Shown one piece after another: positions 27,344 to 36,837 of a stretch of DNA of 64,000 nt. The notes under the pieces were generated by a model. The model saw only the letters and a list, made by a program, of their open reading frames with translations, was not told the origin of the DNA and searched no databases. A program made the position numbers and the translations under genes. This DNA is from Iningainema tapete BLCC-T55. Lineage in GTDB: Bacteria; Cyanobacteriota; Cyanobacteriia; Cyanobacteriales; Nostocaceae. The stretch's first letter is position 1. Each line of letters begins with the position of its first letter. The DNA lies in contig NZ_JACXAE010000092.1 of assembly GCF_014698965.1 (NCBI RefSeq), forward strand, positions 20,276 to 84,275. The letters run 5' to 3'.

Positions 27344-28006
27344 CTATGGGTGGATTTGACTTAAAATAAATCGTAGGCGATCGTAGTCATCTTTGAGCAA
27401 AATACTGAGAGTGCGTCCGGCTTTAATTAGCCATTCTCTATCAGCTTTGCGTAACTGGTACACGAACCGAATGGCTGCTGCTACCAAAGCATCAACAGGT
27501 GCGCCACTAATAGATAGCAATGTTCTTAAAAAATCTAGCTCTTCAGTGAACTTGATGATTGCTTCCGGTTCGCAACGGTAAACGGCTTGGTGAATTTGCG
27601 GTGGACGTGGAGGTATATATTGATATAAACCCCGCGCCGAATTAGCATCTTCTGAAGGAGCAAACCCAACGATCGCCGCCCGAAATTCAGTTTTGAGCAT
27701 AGCGAATATCTGGGGTTGTTCCTCGCGCAAATCTTGTAAAGACAACCCCAAAGCTACTGCCCGGTGTACTGAATCTATCGGCATTGTCGTTGCATAGTAT
27801 ACCACAGCATAAATTTGATTGCCCGACTCTTCATCTTGTGAACAAACCCAACTGCCAAAGGGGGGCATAGGCGGAAAGCTTAAATCCTCTGGTTCTAAAC
27901 ACTGAGCTAAAAATTCACAACTCGAAGTTTCAATCACCTCAGCGATGTGATTGGGATGGCGATCGCGATTGTCAAACTGTGGTAAGGGAAGGCGCATAGT
28001 AGTCAT
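27344..28006 (-). CDS. HAS-barrel-like domain protein
   Basis: 220 aa, no signal or membrane helix. The N-terminal ~110 residues (HPNHIAEVIETSSCEFLAQC, PPFGSWVCSQDEESGNQIYA, VVYYATTMPIDSVHRA) match a cyanobacterial group annotated as HAS-barrel, a fold of HerA and F1-ATPase N-termini. The C-terminal ~70 residues are helical (IRFVYQLRKADREWLIKAGR). No ATPase gene is adjacent. The annotation is from memory of the family and the function is unknown. Confidence 0.6.
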   Translation of the reverse strand: MTTMRLPLPQFDNRDRHPNHIAEVIETSSCEFLAQCLEPEDLSFPPMPPFGSWVCSQDEESGNQIYAVVYYATTMPIDSVHRAVALGLSLQDLREEQPQIFAMLKTEFRAAIVGFAPSEDANSARGLYQYIPPRPPQIHQAVYRCEPEAIIKFTEELDFLRTLLSISGAPVDALVAAAIRFVYQLRKADREWLIKAGRTLSILLKDDYDRLRFILSQIHP

Positions 28007-28080
28007 TAGTCATTAGTAATTAGTCCTAAGTCATTAGTCCTTACCAAATGACTTAGGACTAATTACTTAGGACAAATAAC
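28003..28080. repeat. Heptamer-type intergenic repeat
   Basis: TAGTCAT / TAGTCCT / GACTTAG units in direct and inverted order between the HAS-barrel gene and ndhS. Confidence 0.65.
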
Positions 28081-28085
28081 TCAAT

Positions 28086-28283
28086 TTATTTACCTTTTTT
28101 TCCTTTTGCTGTGGTTTCTACAAGTTCCAACTCTGATAGGCGAAAGGTAATTAATTTATCCCAGTTGCCACCTTCAAAAAGTACAGCTACCTTGCCATCA
28201 CTTACCCGTTGCACGAGTCCTTCAGTGCGATAGTAGGTATCTGCCGGATTCTTGACGCGAACAGTTGCTCCAGGTAGAATCAT
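28086..28283 (-). CDS. ndhS: NAD(P)H-quinone oxidoreductase subunit S
   Basis: 65 aa, SH3-like NdhS. The sequence [18 protein letters not shown], then [20 protein letters not shown] and [13 protein letters not shown], is highly characteristic. NdhS forms the ferredoxin-docking site of the photosynthetic NDH-1 complex on the cytoplasmic side of the thylakoid and supports cyclic electron flow. The Lys-rich tail is normal. The gene stands alone, with repeats on both sides. Confidence 0.95.
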   Translation of the reverse strand: MILPGATVRVKNPADTYYRTEGLVQRVSDGKVAVLFEGGNWDKLITFRLSELELVETTAKGKKGK

Positions 28284-28364
28284 GGTTTTTGAGTTATAGG
28301 TTTCCTATTACTAGCTTAATCTTTGTCAATGGTCATTGGTCATTGATTTAGACAATTGACAAAT

Positions 28365-28394
28365 GTACAGACGCGAGGAACATCGCGTCTGTAC
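28365..28394. repeat. Palindromic repeat
   Basis: 12-bp arms GTACAGACGCGA / TCGCGTCTGTAC around GGAACA. It overlaps the 3' end of rodA and resembles the 29-bp family. Confidence 0.75.
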
Positions 28395-29704
28395 TAATAC
28401 TTCTGTCTTCTTTGACGATAGTTTGCCACTGATTCTACCAGTCCCAAGGCAAAGAAATTTGTCAACATGGCAGAACGACCGTAACTCATCCACGGTAAGG
28501 GAATCCCTGCCACTGGTGCTAAACCAACGGTCATTCCTATGTTAACAATCATTTGAAACACGATCATGGACAAAACGCCAACTGCCAACAACGAACCAAA
28601 GTTATCTTTGGCAGTTTGAGCAATGTGTAATAAGCGCAGACAAATTACGCAGAAGACAAACAGTACTACCAAACAGCCAATAAAACCGAATTCTTCTCCC
28701 ACAGCAGAAAAGATGAAATCTGTATGTTGTTCGGGAACAAAATTTAGTTGAGTCATGGGACCTTTATTTAAACCCCATCCAATCCATTCCCCAGCACCGA
28801 TAGCAATCCGAGATTGATGTTGGTGATACCCAGCGCCCAGAATATCGCGGTTGGGATCGAGAAATGAGGTGAGTCGGGCTTTTTGATATGGCTTCAAAAC
28901 GTGGTTCCAAAGAAAGATTCCTAATTCGCCACCCAGCATATTTAAACCCCATGCACCAAAGCCACTCATCCCAAATCTTCGCCAAGGGAGAGTTTGCCAA
29001 CCAACTATACCCATTGCTATTGACCACAGTAATCCCAAAGGTCCAAAAACTAAATCATTTGATAATTTGATTGGGAAGGGCCAAGTTGAACTAAACAAAA
29101 TTGCGGCAACAATCGGAGAAATCATCAGTATCAACCAGCCGGGGTTGGCATTTGCCCAGTACAACATTCCTAACACGATCGCCGCAAATACTAGTGATGT
29201 TGCCAAATCTGGCTGTAAAAATACCAATCCCCACGGCACAGCTGTAATTGCCAAAGCCCTGAACACGCTGGGTAGAGTGGAGGCAGTGCGCTTATGTAAT
29301 AAAGCTGCCAAAGTAATAATTAACCCTACCTTAGCAAATTCCGAGGGTTGGATTCTGAACCCAGCGACTTCTATCCATCGTTGCGCCCCCTTAGCGCTTG
29401 TACCCGCGAACATGACTCCGATCAAGCTGATGTTGGTGAGTGTATATGTTACCCAGTGCCACTGAATAAAGTTTTCGTAGCGGATCAGAGCAATAATTAG
29501 TGCGATCGCAAATCCAATCCCAGCGATTAGCCAGTGCCACCACCAGTCAGCTAATCCCTGGTTCAACTCTGTACTGCGGATCATGATCCCGCCAAAGACG
29601 GATAGTGCTACTGGCAAACTAAATAATAACCAGTCTACTTGCTGCCAGGGTTTAACCCAATATGAAAAGCGAATTTTGGGTAGCGGTGACCTTTTTAACA
29701 ACAT
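28394..29704 (-). CDS. rodA: Rod shape-determining protein RodA (SEDS glycosyltransferase)
   Basis: 436 aa with about 10 membrane helices. SEDS signatures include QPSEFAKVGLIITLAALLH, LVFLQPDLATSLVFAAI, HTDFIFSAVGEEFGFIG and the C-terminal GIPLPWMSYGRSAML. RodA polymerises lipid II for side-wall peptidoglycan, together with a class B PBP. The gene is not next to mreBCD here. It follows mrp in the same direction by about 80 bp. Confidence 0.94.
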   Translation of the reverse strand: MLLKRSPLPKIRFSYWVKPWQQVDWLLFSLPVALSVFGGIMIRSTELNQGLADWWWHWLIAGIGFAIALIIALIRYENFIQWHWVTYTLTNISLIGVMFAGTSAKGAQRWIEVAGFRIQPSEFAKVGLIITLAALLHKRTASTLPSVFRALAITAVPWGLVFLQPDLATSLVFAAIVLGMLYWANANPGWLILMISPIVAAILFSSTWPFPIKLSNDLVFGPLGLLWSIAMGIVGWQTLPWRRFGMSGFGAWGLNMLGGELGIFLWNHVLKPYQKARLTSFLDPNRDILGAGYHQHQSRIAIGAGEWIGWGLNKGPMTQLNFVPEQHTDFIFSAVGEEFGFIGCLVVLFVFCVICLRLLHIAQTAKDNFGSLLAVGVLSMIVFQMIVNIGMTVGLAPVAGIPLPWMSYGRSAMLTNFFALGLVESVANYRQRRQKY

Positions 29705-29786
29705 TACATTTAATTTTTTTACTTAGAAGCTACTAAAAATATGTATTCCCATGTCTTTTAGCACTAACCTGACAAAATTGCAATTT

Positions 29787-30857
29787 CTATGTCAAAGCGA
29801 CGACTGATGCTTTTGCGGCAATTTCTTTAGCGATCGCCACTAAAGCTCTTGCACTCTTTGATTCTGGTTCAGCTACAACAATTGGAACACCATTGTCTCC
29901 ACCTACTCTTGTGGAAATCTCCAATGGCACGCACCCCAGCAACGGCACACCCAACTGGGCGGCTGTTTTCTCTCCACCTCCTGAACCAAAAATGTCATAC
30001 TGCTTTTCTGGCATGTCTGGTGGCACAAAATAGCTCATGTTCTCTACTATACCTAATATAGGTATATTCATTTGCTGGAACATCATCAAGCCTTTACGTG
30101 AATCTAACAATGCCACCGTTTGTGGTGTAGTCACAATTACCGCCCCTGCAATTGGTACTGCTTGTGTCAAAGTTAACTGAGCATCCCCTGTTCCTGGGGG
30201 CATATCCACAATTAAATAATCCAGTTCTCCCCATTGCACTTGATAGAGGAACTGACGAATTATCCCATTTAACATTGGTCCGCGCCAAATTACTGGTTGA
30301 TCGCGGTCAATTAAGAAGCCCATTGAAACTAATTTGACGCCATGATTAAAAGCAGGTTCCAGGACTTCTCCTTTTTCTGTTTGACGTGTTGTTATTTGCA
30401 CATCGCTTAATCCTAACATTGTGGGATCGTTAGGACCATAAATATCGGCATCCAGTAAACCTACTTTTGCTCCTGTTTGGGCTAAAGCCACCGCTACATT
30501 TACCGCTACCGTACTTTTACCCACACCTCCTTTACCACTGGATACAGCGATAATGTTTCTCACACCTGTAATCCCAGTGCGATCAGGCAAACCTTTTTGC
30601 TGAGGTGTCTCCGCTGTCACATCTACCAATACCTCTGTGACTCCTGGTAACTTTTTCACAGCTTTTTGGCAATCCTCGACAATAAATTCACGTAATGGAC
30701 AAGCTGGTGTTGTTAAAACTAAAGTGAAGCTAACCTTGCCTCCGTCAATTTTGATGTTGCGAATCATATTCAGTTCTACCAGACTTTTACGCAGTTCCGG
30801 GTCTTGCACTGGTCGCAACACTTCTAAAACCGACTGAGTATCAACTACTTCGTACAT
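29787..30857 (-). CDS. mrp: Mrp/ApbC-type P-loop ATPase (Fe-S cluster carrier)
   Basis: 356 aa. Residues 1-~90 are a MIP18/DUF59 domain (VLEVLRPVQDPELRKSLVEL, CPLREFIVEDC). Residues ~100-345 are a deviant-Walker P-loop ATPase: SSGKGGVGKSTVAVNVA, DADIYGPNDPTMLGL, YLIVDMPPGTGDAQLTL. The CxxC near the C-terminus of NBP35-type proteins is not evident, as in many cyanobacterial homologues. Role: assembly or transfer of iron-sulfur clusters. Confidence 0.92.
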   Translation of the reverse strand: MYEVVDTQSVLEVLRPVQDPELRKSLVELNMIRNIKIDGGKVSFTLVLTTPACPLREFIVEDCQKAVKKLPGVTEVLVDVTAETPQQKGLPDRTGITGVRNIIAVSSGKGGVGKSTVAVNVAVALAQTGAKVGLLDADIYGPNDPTMLGLSDVQITTRQTEKGEVLEPAFNHGVKLVSMGFLIDRDQPVIWRGPMLNGIIRQFLYQVQWGELDYLIVDMPPGTGDAQLTLTQAVPIAGAVIVTTPQTVALLDSRKGLMMFQQMNIPILGIVENMSYFVPPDMPEKQYDIFGSGGGEKTAAQLGVPLLGCVPLEISTRVGGDNGVPIVVAEPESKSARALVAIAKEIAAKASVVALT

Positions 30858-30917
30858 AATATTTTTACAAAATTGTAATAAATTTTAACGAAAATAAAAT
30901 TTTCACCATTTGGATCT

Positions 30918-30990
30918 TAACTGTCATTGGTCATTTGTCATTGGTCATTTGTCTAATATTAATGACTAATGACCAATGACTAATGACTAA
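30918..30990. repeat. Heptamer-type intergenic repeat
   Basis: CATTGGT / CATTTGT units followed by inverted GACCAATGACTAATGAC units, between mrp and the SRPBCC gene. Confidence 0.65.
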
Positions 30991-30993
30991 AAA

Positions 30994-31512
30994 TCAAAAC
31001 AACCATCCGTGACTAGATTTTCTTTTACCTGAGACAGCCTGTAATGCGGTTTTTTCCACAGCCTCGACTAAAGCCCGTGCCACCCGATGAGCATATGGAC
31101 GGGAAAAAGACCAAATTAAGGGTGATAGCCAACCGCGTAGTGTGACCGAATAAAATAGATAAGTGCCACATACAGTGGACTCAACGCGGTAAGTTAACCT
31201 TTCTTCCACACCCGGAATTGCCAGCACTCTAATACAGAGTAACTCTTTGGGGTTAACACGTTCAACAAAAATGCGAATGGGAATTGGCGAAAACCGTGTC
31301 ACTGCCTGGAAAATTAAACCAGGTTTGGGTACTAATCCGTAAGGAACGTTGGTACTTTTGAGGAGTGGATGCCAGGAAACATCTGCTAAGTCAACTACCT
31401 TTAGCCATAGTTCGTCGCCAGAAGCTGAACTAATCTCCCGATAAGTCCGCACCAGAGAAACGCAAAACTTACGCCCTTTGCGGTGGATGAGTTTGGACAA
31501 CCATTCTTGCAT
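30994..31512 (-). CDS. SRPBCC-like protein
   Basis: About 172 aa from the ATG at 31512; an in-frame TTG 17 codons upstream gives a less convincing N-terminus. The pattern of a ligand-binding START-like sheet is seen in TYREISSASGDELWLKVVDL, VSWHPLLKST, FSPIPIRIFVERVNPKELLC, VEERLTYRVESTVCGTYLFY and a long C-terminal helix. The ligand is unknown. No neighbouring gene clarifies its role. Confidence 0.7.
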   Translation of the reverse strand: MQEWLSKLIHRKGRKFCVSLVRTYREISSASGDELWLKVVDLADVSWHPLLKSTNVPYGLVPKPGLIFQAVTRFSPIPIRIFVERVNPKELLCIRVLAIPGVEERLTYRVESTVCGTYLFYSVTLRGWLSPLIWSFSRPYAHRVARALVEAVEKTALQAVSGKRKSSHGWLF

Positions 31513-31867
31513 ATTCCCAATCCTCCTCGCTACATGTTTGGTAACTCTGGCAAAATTCCACAACTGTGTAAAACTCCTAAATTATGGTTTTTGGTGAGAG
31601 ACTGTTTACCTGGAGTCGTTTGTTTCGGTTTTCGCTCAACCAGAAGCTAGGTTGAATGGGCGTCAGAATTTTCACTGATGGGATTCCTGGGTAATGCAGT
31701 CACCGATTATGATACCATGATGATTTTAAGTACTAAAGCTGTGTGTCATCCTTCATGTTTTCCAACTTATGGTAACTTTTGCTAAAAAAAGTTGAGAAAA
31801 CTCAATCAACAGACAAGCACGTACACAGTTTAAGAGAGAATTACTGAAGCCAAAAAGAAAAAAGTTT
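31513..31867. other. Divergent promoter region of the SRPBCC gene and hemF
   Basis: About 355 bp, AT-rich near hemF. I see no RNA gene, riboswitch or repeat. Confidence 0.4.
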
Positions 31868-32905
31868 ATGTTGACATCCCACTCCACTTTATTGCCAGCA
31901 GAATCAACGCAATCTTTGCCACCAGAGGACGCCAAGAGCAGAGTCCGCGAGTTTATGCAACATTTGCAAGACCAAATTACTCAAACTTTGGCTCTTTTAG
32001 ACGGTGTAGGGAGTTTTCAAGAAGATGCGTGGGAACGTCCGGAAGGCGGTGGAGGGCGATCGCGTATCATGAGTGAAGGCGCAATTTTTGAACAAGCTGG
32101 TGTTGGCTTTTCGGAAGTTTGGGGAACCCATTTACCACCTTCCATTCTCACTCAACGTCCAGACGCTGAGGGACACAAATTTTATGCCACAGGTACTTCA
32201 ATGGTACTACATCCTCGTAGTCCTTATGTGCCAACAGTCCATCTCAATTATCGCTATTTTGAAGCAGGTCCTGTGTGGTGGTTTGGTGGTGGAGCTGATT
32301 TGACTCCTTACTACCCTTTTGCAGAAGATGCAATACATTTTCACAAAACTTTAAAACAAGCTTGTGACGCTCACCATTCCGAGTATTACCCTGTGTTTAA
32401 GCGTTGGTGCGATGAATATTTCTACCTGAAACATCGGGGAGAAACGCGGGGTGTGGGGGGTTTATTTTTTGATTACCAAGATGGTCAGAGTCAATTGTAT
32501 CGCGGTCCTCATCCAGATAATGCAGCCGCTATTTACAGTAACTCCATCGGCACACCTGCGCCACGTAGTTGGGAAGACTTGTTTGCATTTGTACAAGACT
32601 GCGGCAACGCATTTTTACCAGCTTACGTACCAATAGTAGAACGACGGCACAAAATGGAATATGGCGACAAAGAACGCAATTTTCAACTATACCGTCGTGG
32701 AAGGTATGTAGAATTCAACTTAGTTTACGACAGAGGAACCATTTTTGGTTTACAAACCAATGGACGCACAGAATCAATCCTGATGTCATTACCGCCTTTG
32801 GTACGCTGGCAATACAATTACCAACCAGAACCAAATTCCCCTGAAGCACAGTTGTACGAAACCTTCTTGAAGCCTCAAGATTGGATTAACTGGAATCATC
32901 AGTAG
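31868..32905 (+). CDS. hemF: Oxygen-dependent coproporphyrinogen III oxidase
   Basis: 345 aa, full length. Conserved blocks [71 protein letters not shown] and [14 protein letters not shown]. It decarboxylates two propionates of coproporphyrinogen III to vinyl groups using O2, in haem and chlorophyll synthesis. The start ATG lies in an AAAGTTT context without a strong SD. Monocistronic. Confidence 0.97.
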   Translation: MLTSHSTLLPAESTQSLPPEDAKSRVREFMQHLQDQITQTLALLDGVGSFQEDAWERPEGGGGRSRIMSEGAIFEQAGVGFSEVWGTHLPPSILTQRPDAEGHKFYATGTSMVLHPRSPYVPTVHLNYRYFEAGPVWWFGGGADLTPYYPFAEDAIHFHKTLKQACDAHHSEYYPVFKRWCDEYFYLKHRGETRGVGGLFFDYQDGQSQLYRGPHPDNAAAIYSNSIGTPAPRSWEDLFAFVQDCGNAFLPAYVPIVERRHKMEYGDKERNFQLYRRGRYVEFNLVYDRGTIFGLQTNGRTESILMSLPPLVRWQYNYQPEPNSPEAQLYETFLKPQDWINWNHQ

Positions 32906-33058
32906 TCCTTACTGCTACACTTAGTACCCGATTGTGTGAGTTAAACTACTACAAGCAACCACACAGCAATAAAAGTGACATTATGAGCTGTGGTTTGTTA
33001 ATCTCAAACTACAGCTTCTGTCTGTTATATTCATTGATTTTAAGAATGCTAAGGGGAA

Positions 33059-33436
33059 ATGAGTGTGATTCATATCGAGCAAAAAACTTATACAACGCAG
33101 GATGGTAATACAGTAATCGTTTTGACACCAGTAGGTCGTTTAGACATTACCACAGCTTGGCAGTTTCGTCTGAAGTTACAGGAATGTATTTCCAAACTCA
33201 GTCGTCATGTGGTAGTAAATCTGGGTCAGGTAAATTTTATTGATAGTTCTGGTCTTACATCACTAGTCGCCGGAATGCGCGATGCTGATAAAGTCAAAGG
33301 TAGTTTCCGGATCTGTAACGTACATCCAGAAGCAAAGCTGGTATTTGAAGTTACTATGATGGACACAGTATTTGAAATCTTTGAAACTGAGGAAGAAGCT
33401 TTAGAAGGTGTACCTCGAAGTATTGCTGCTAGTTAA
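33059..33436 (+). CDS. STAS-domain anti-sigma factor antagonist
   Basis: 125 aa, STAS domain with phospho-acceptor Ser in NFIDSSGLTSLVAGM. Strand FRICNVHPEAKLVFEV and the end MDTVFEIFETEEEAL are close to the protein at 1732-2082, so the two are paralogues or belong to the same cyanobacterial subgroup. AAGGGGA is at a good distance before the ATG. Role: partner switching with an anti-sigma kinase that is not encoded nearby. Confidence 0.9.
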   Translation: MSVIHIEQKTYTTQDGNTVIVLTPVGRLDITTAWQFRLKLQECISKLSRHVVVNLGQVNFIDSSGLTSLVAGMRDADKVKGSFRICNVHPEAKLVFEVTMMDTVFEIFETEEEALEGVPRSIAAS

Positions 33437-33450
33437 CGAATGGAATTTTT

Positions 33451-33508
33451 GTAGATGTTCTGCCGGAACGTCTGTATTTGTAGAGACGTTCTGGCGGAAC
33501 GTCTCCAC
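33451..33508. repeat. Two adjacent palindromic repeats (29 bp family)
   Basis: A diverged copy at ~33451-33476 (GTAGATGTTC / GGAACGTCTG) directly followed by a better copy at 33480-33508 (GTAGAGACGTT / AACGTCTCCAC). They lie between the convergent STAS and CpcT-like genes and may serve as a shared terminator. Confidence 0.75.
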
Positions 33509-33514
33509 CCGAAT

Positions 33515-34120
33515 TCAGAATTCAGTACCGCTTTGCTTAGTGTAGCGAAAAGGTCCCAACATCGCTCCCCATAAAGCTTTTCCCGTATTAGGATCAATCC
33601 CTTTGTCGTAACTGAGAAATTCATGCTCAGTGGCTTCAAACCCTAAAGAAACCTGTATAGTTTGTCCAAGATAAGTAAAGCGGCAACAGGTTTCCACAGG
33701 AGGGATGGCAGTAAACTTGTAACGATTGTCGGCTAATGTTTGCCCTGTGACATTGAGGATGCAGCTCGGTAGTAATTCTAATTGCTCCGGAGTCAAATCT
33801 TGAAGTAAAGTGGGATTACGTCCAGCACCAATGAATGGCGTTGGATCTTTAAACATATAGTACTGTACTTGTAGAGGTGCATTATCAGGGCTGTGTCCTT
33901 CCACAAGCCGCATGATTCTTTGGCGGTAAGGTTTATCTAGGTTGATAATATTGGCTTGTTCGGCAAATATTGTTAAGCTATCTTCTGGGAAAATAGGAAT
34001 AAGTCTTTGCCACATCTGTAGGTGAACATACCAAGCAGGCTCACTTAAAGCTTGTTCTCGGTTATTAAATTCCCCTACCATATACTTAGCAAGGGTACGT
34101 AACTGGGAAGATAACTGCAT
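33515..34120 (-). CDS. CpcT/CpeT-type chromophore lyase
   Basis: 201 aa, usual length. Family blocks are LAKYMVGEFNNREQALSEPAWYVHL (first 14: LAKYMVGEFNNREQ), RLIPIFPEDSLTIFAEQANI, YRQRIMRLVEG, VQYYMFKDP, LLPSCILNVTG and CCRFTYLGQTIQVSLGFEA. CpcT-type enzymes attach phycocyanobilin to Cys-153-type sites of phycobiliprotein beta subunits. Several paralogues exist in Nostocales, so I do not assign CpcT versus CpeT. It is not in a phycobilisome operon. Confidence 0.88.
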   Translation of the reverse strand: MQLSSQLRTLAKYMVGEFNNREQALSEPAWYVHLQMWQRLIPIFPEDSLTIFAEQANIINLDKPYRQRIMRLVEGHSPDNAPLQVQYYMFKDPTPFIGAGRNPTLLQDLTPEQLELLPSCILNVTGQTLADNRYKFTAIPPVETCCRFTYLGQTIQVSLGFEATEHEFLSYDKGIDPNTGKALWGAMLGPFRYTKQSGTEF

Positions 34121-34422
34121 AAACTTCGGGTATACTAAATGGTGTTATTCCCAATAAATCATTTAACCGCCAAGACGCCAAGTAAGCCTTCCCTTCGGGA
34201 CGCGACCCGATCGCGCAGCGTCTCCGACAGGAGAAGAAAAGAAGGACTTGTGTTTACAATTTATTTAGGATCGCTATAGTAGGGCTATATTCTGATATAA
34301 TTGTGCTGCTTTAATCAAGCTATCAAGCCATTGACATTTTCTGCTGAGAGCGGATACCGTAAATTGGCAAAGTGGCATAAAATCAAGAAAATAAACAAAC
34401 GTCGCCCTCAGAATTTTTATTT
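34121..34422. other. Divergent region between the lyase gene and thf1
   Basis: About 300 bp. It contains a dispersed repeat (ACCGCCAAGACGCCAAG, then a GC-rich block with CGGGACGCGACC ... GCGCAGCGTCTCC) that is foreign to the AT-rich surroundings. No gene seen. Confidence 0.45.
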
Positions 34423-35127
34423 GTGAATAACGTCCGTACCGTATCTGATACAAAAAGAACTTTTTACAGCCTTCACACTCGTCCAATCAATACGATTTAT
34501 CGTCGAGTAGTGGAAGAATTGATGGTGGAAATACACCTATTATCAGTAAATGCCGATTTCAGGTACGATCCTATCTATGCCTTGGGTGTAGTCACCGCTT
34601 TTAACCGCTTCATGCAAGGTTATCAGCCAGAAAGGGATCACGAGTCCATTTTTAATGCCCTGCTACAGGCAACACAACAAGATCCACAACTCTATCAACA
34701 AGATGCCCTCATGTTGCAAGCGGTAGCGCAAAGCTTACCAACACCAGAACTAATTAGCTGGTTAAGTCAGAAAGCACCTCATCCAGAAATAGACGGAAAT
34801 TTGCAACTCACACTCGAAGCGATCGCTAACAATCCCAATTTCAAGTACAATCGCTTATTTGCAATTGGTGTATTTTCTTTATTGGAATTTTCAGATCCAG
34901 AATTAGTTAAAGACGAAAAGCGACGTACAGAAGCATTGAAAACCATTGCAACTGGTTTAAAAATATCAGACGACAAGCTGAATAAAGATTTGGAGCTATA
35001 CCGCTCTAATTTAGATAAAATGGCGCAAGCACTGGTAGTAATGGCAGATATGCTTACCGCCGATCGCAAAAAACGAGAACAGCGTACTCAACAGTCAAGT
35101 ACCATTTCTCCTCCTAAGGAAGCGTGA
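34423..35127 (+). CDS. thf1: Photosystem II biogenesis protein Psb29/Thf1
   Basis: 234 aa with a GTG start. All-helical Thf1 with VSDTKRTFYSLHTRPINTIY, RRVVEELMVEIHLLSVN, FRYDPIYALGVVTAFNRFM, NPNFKYNRLFAIGVFSLLE and a C-terminal coiled coil (LNKDLELYRSNLDKMAQALV). It supports FtsH protease assembly and photosystem II repair in the thylakoid. The last ~20 residues are polar and disordered. Confidence 0.95.
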   Translation: MNNVRTVSDTKRTFYSLHTRPINTIYRRVVEELMVEIHLLSVNADFRYDPIYALGVVTAFNRFMQGYQPERDHESIFNALLQATQQDPQLYQQDALMLQAVAQSLPTPELISWLSQKAPHPEIDGNLQLTLEAIANNPNFKYNRLFAIGVFSLLEFSDPELVKDEKRRTEALKTIATGLKISDDKLNKDLELYRSNLDKMAQALVVMADMLTADRKKREQRTQQSSTISPPKEA

Positions 35128-35173
35128 TCAAAAGAGTGGGGGAGTTTATGAGAGAGGGAGAAAATAAACTCTA

Positions 35174-35209
35174 ATTCTCCCCTACTCCCCTACCCCCCTA
35201 CTGCCCTAC
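35174..35209. repeat. CTCCCCTA intergenic repeat
   Basis: Units CTCCCCTA, CCCCCCTA, CTGCCCTA between convergent thf1 and exbD; same family as in the KAS gene. Confidence 0.7.
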
Positions 35210-35836
35210 TCATCTTTTCGGTGCAGGAGTTGCTGGTACTTGCGGCAAGACAGGGGCTGGATTTACCGGAGTAATTTGACTGGAAGGAGGCGGTAAGGGT
35301 ACATTGGGTATTTGGGGCAGCACAGGAGTGTATGGTGGTACTGCTCCTGGTACGTTAGGATTAACGGGGAAACTGGGAGAAGTGTATGAAGGTGTGTTGG
35401 GAGTAGACGATGAACCTGGTATAATCCCTAAAGATACGCGATCGCCTCCCACTTGTCGCAGTAATTCCAGCATTTCAATGACACTGCTGTAAGTTGCTGA
35501 CTTAGAAGCATTCAGAACTACAGTACCTTTGGGATTTTGTTGAAGATACCTTTTTAAAATCGCCGTTAACTGTTCTCGTTCTACTGGCTGTTTTTCTACG
35601 TATAATTGATTAACTGCATCTATAGTTACAGGTAGTATGTCTTTTCCACTTGGAGAGGTGACTACACTAGAAGCTGTAGCTGAACTGGCTTTGGGTAAAT
35701 CAACATTAATCGCTTGTTGTCGAGTAAATTGTAATGATGCCAGTATAAAAAACGTCAATATACAAAAAATGACATCAATTAAGGGAATGAGTTGAACTTG
35801 TGCTTCTTCAATTGGATTATGCAGATTAACTTTCAT
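35210..35836 (-). CDS. exbD: ExbD/TolR-type biopolymer transport protein
   Basis: 208 aa. One N-terminal membrane helix (LIPLIDVIFCILTFFILASL) with the proton-relay Asp, then a periplasmic ExbD domain (KDILPVTIDAVNQLYVEKQP, NPKGTVVLNASKSATYSSVI, ELLRQVGGDRVSLGI). The last ~55 residues are an unusual Pro/Ser/Val-rich tail, which may cross the peptidoglycan. It lies 36 bp downstream of exbB. The pair energises TonB-dependent outer-membrane transport or a TolQR-like function. Confidence 0.92.
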   Translation of the reverse strand: MKVNLHNPIEEAQVQLIPLIDVIFCILTFFILASLQFTRQQAINVDLPKASSATASSVVTSPSGKDILPVTIDAVNQLYVEKQPVEREQLTAILKRYLQQNPKGTVVLNASKSATYSSVIEMLELLRQVGGDRVSLGIIPGSSSTPNTPSYTSPSFPVNPNVPGAVPPYTPVLPQIPNVPLPPPSSQITPVNPAPVLPQVPATPAPKR

Positions 35837-35872
35837 TATTTCACTCTCTCACTTAAGACAGATGCTTGATTA

Positions 35873-36640
35873 TTAATTATCTTTCGGTTCTGATAAATCA
35901 GATTCGGCTGGGGGTTCAGGCGTTGGAGAAAACTTTCTACCTTTTTTGCGCCCTGTAAAATTTTCTCTTGAGGATTCTTGTACTATTGGCGGAGAAATCG
36001 CATTCCCAATACTTAAATCAGGTAGTGACTGTAAGTAAAGTATCTCTAAATCATTGCCGGCTTTACGAAATATTTTGACTTGATTGACTAAAAGACCTTG
36101 AAATAGTCGGTAAAATACAAGACTAAAGATGGCGATCGCTAGCCCTAGAGCCGTACTATACAGAGATTCTCCAATACCAGTAGTCACCCCAGCCGTTGAT
36201 GCGGTGCCTAAATCGCCAATTTTAATTGCTTCCAAAGACTTAATTAAGCCCCATACAGTTCCAAACAACCCGAGCAGAGGGGCAACAGCAATCACCAGTT
36301 CCAAAACTTTTTCACCCCGACGCATCTGCGCCAATTCTGTTTCTGCGCTTGACTCTAGTGCGAGGCGAAATAGTTCTGGGGTACTTTTTGGTAAACTTAA
36401 TGGGGCAAATAGAAACCTGCCGATTGGTTGATCGATTGCCCTTCTAGCAATTTCTGTAGCTGTTCCCCAATTATCACGTGCTGCATCTAAGACGCGATCA
36501 ACTGTTTGCCTTTCTTGGCTCAAAATTCGCAACCAGAACCACAGACGTTCCAATATTACACTTAAACACAAAACAGAAAAGAAAAGCATCGGCCAGACTA
36601 CTGGTCCCACCTTTTCAATGAAAGCACGTATAACATCCAC
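35873..36640 (-). CDS. exbB: MotA/TolQ/ExbB proton channel protein
   Basis: 255 aa with three membrane helices: ~12-32, ~120-145 (LELVIAVAPLLGLFGTVWGL) and ~160-185 (GIGESLYSTALGLAIAIFSL). The central TolQ/ExbB motif LLGLFGTVWGLIKS is intact. The C-terminus is basic then acidic and Pro-rich. It is the first gene of an exbB-exbD pair; no tonB follows. Confidence 0.93.
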   Translation of the reverse strand: MDVIRAFIEKVGPVVWPMLFFSVLCLSVILERLWFWLRILSQERQTVDRVLDAARDNWGTATEIARRAIDQPIGRFLFAPLSLPKSTPELFRLALESSAETELAQMRRGEKVLELVIAVAPLLGLFGTVWGLIKSLEAIKIGDLGTASTAGVTTGIGESLYSTALGLAIAIFSLVFYRLFQGLLVNQVKIFRKAGNDLEILYLQSLPDLSIGNAISPPIVQESSRENFTGRKKGRKFSPTPEPPAESDLSEPKDN

Positions 36641-36837
36641 TGTTTTTCATTTCCTCCATATGCAAGAAGTTTAACTTTCTCAAAGCATTTTTATAATACT
36701 GAAAACTATTGGAATTTTTATAGATTGAGTGACAATAACTTACTCGTTCGCATCTACCAGACAAATTAGGACGGTTATTCCCACAGGAAGTGTAGGACAT
36801 TATTTGCCAAAATTAAAGGTAACTAGAGGTAAAAGTC

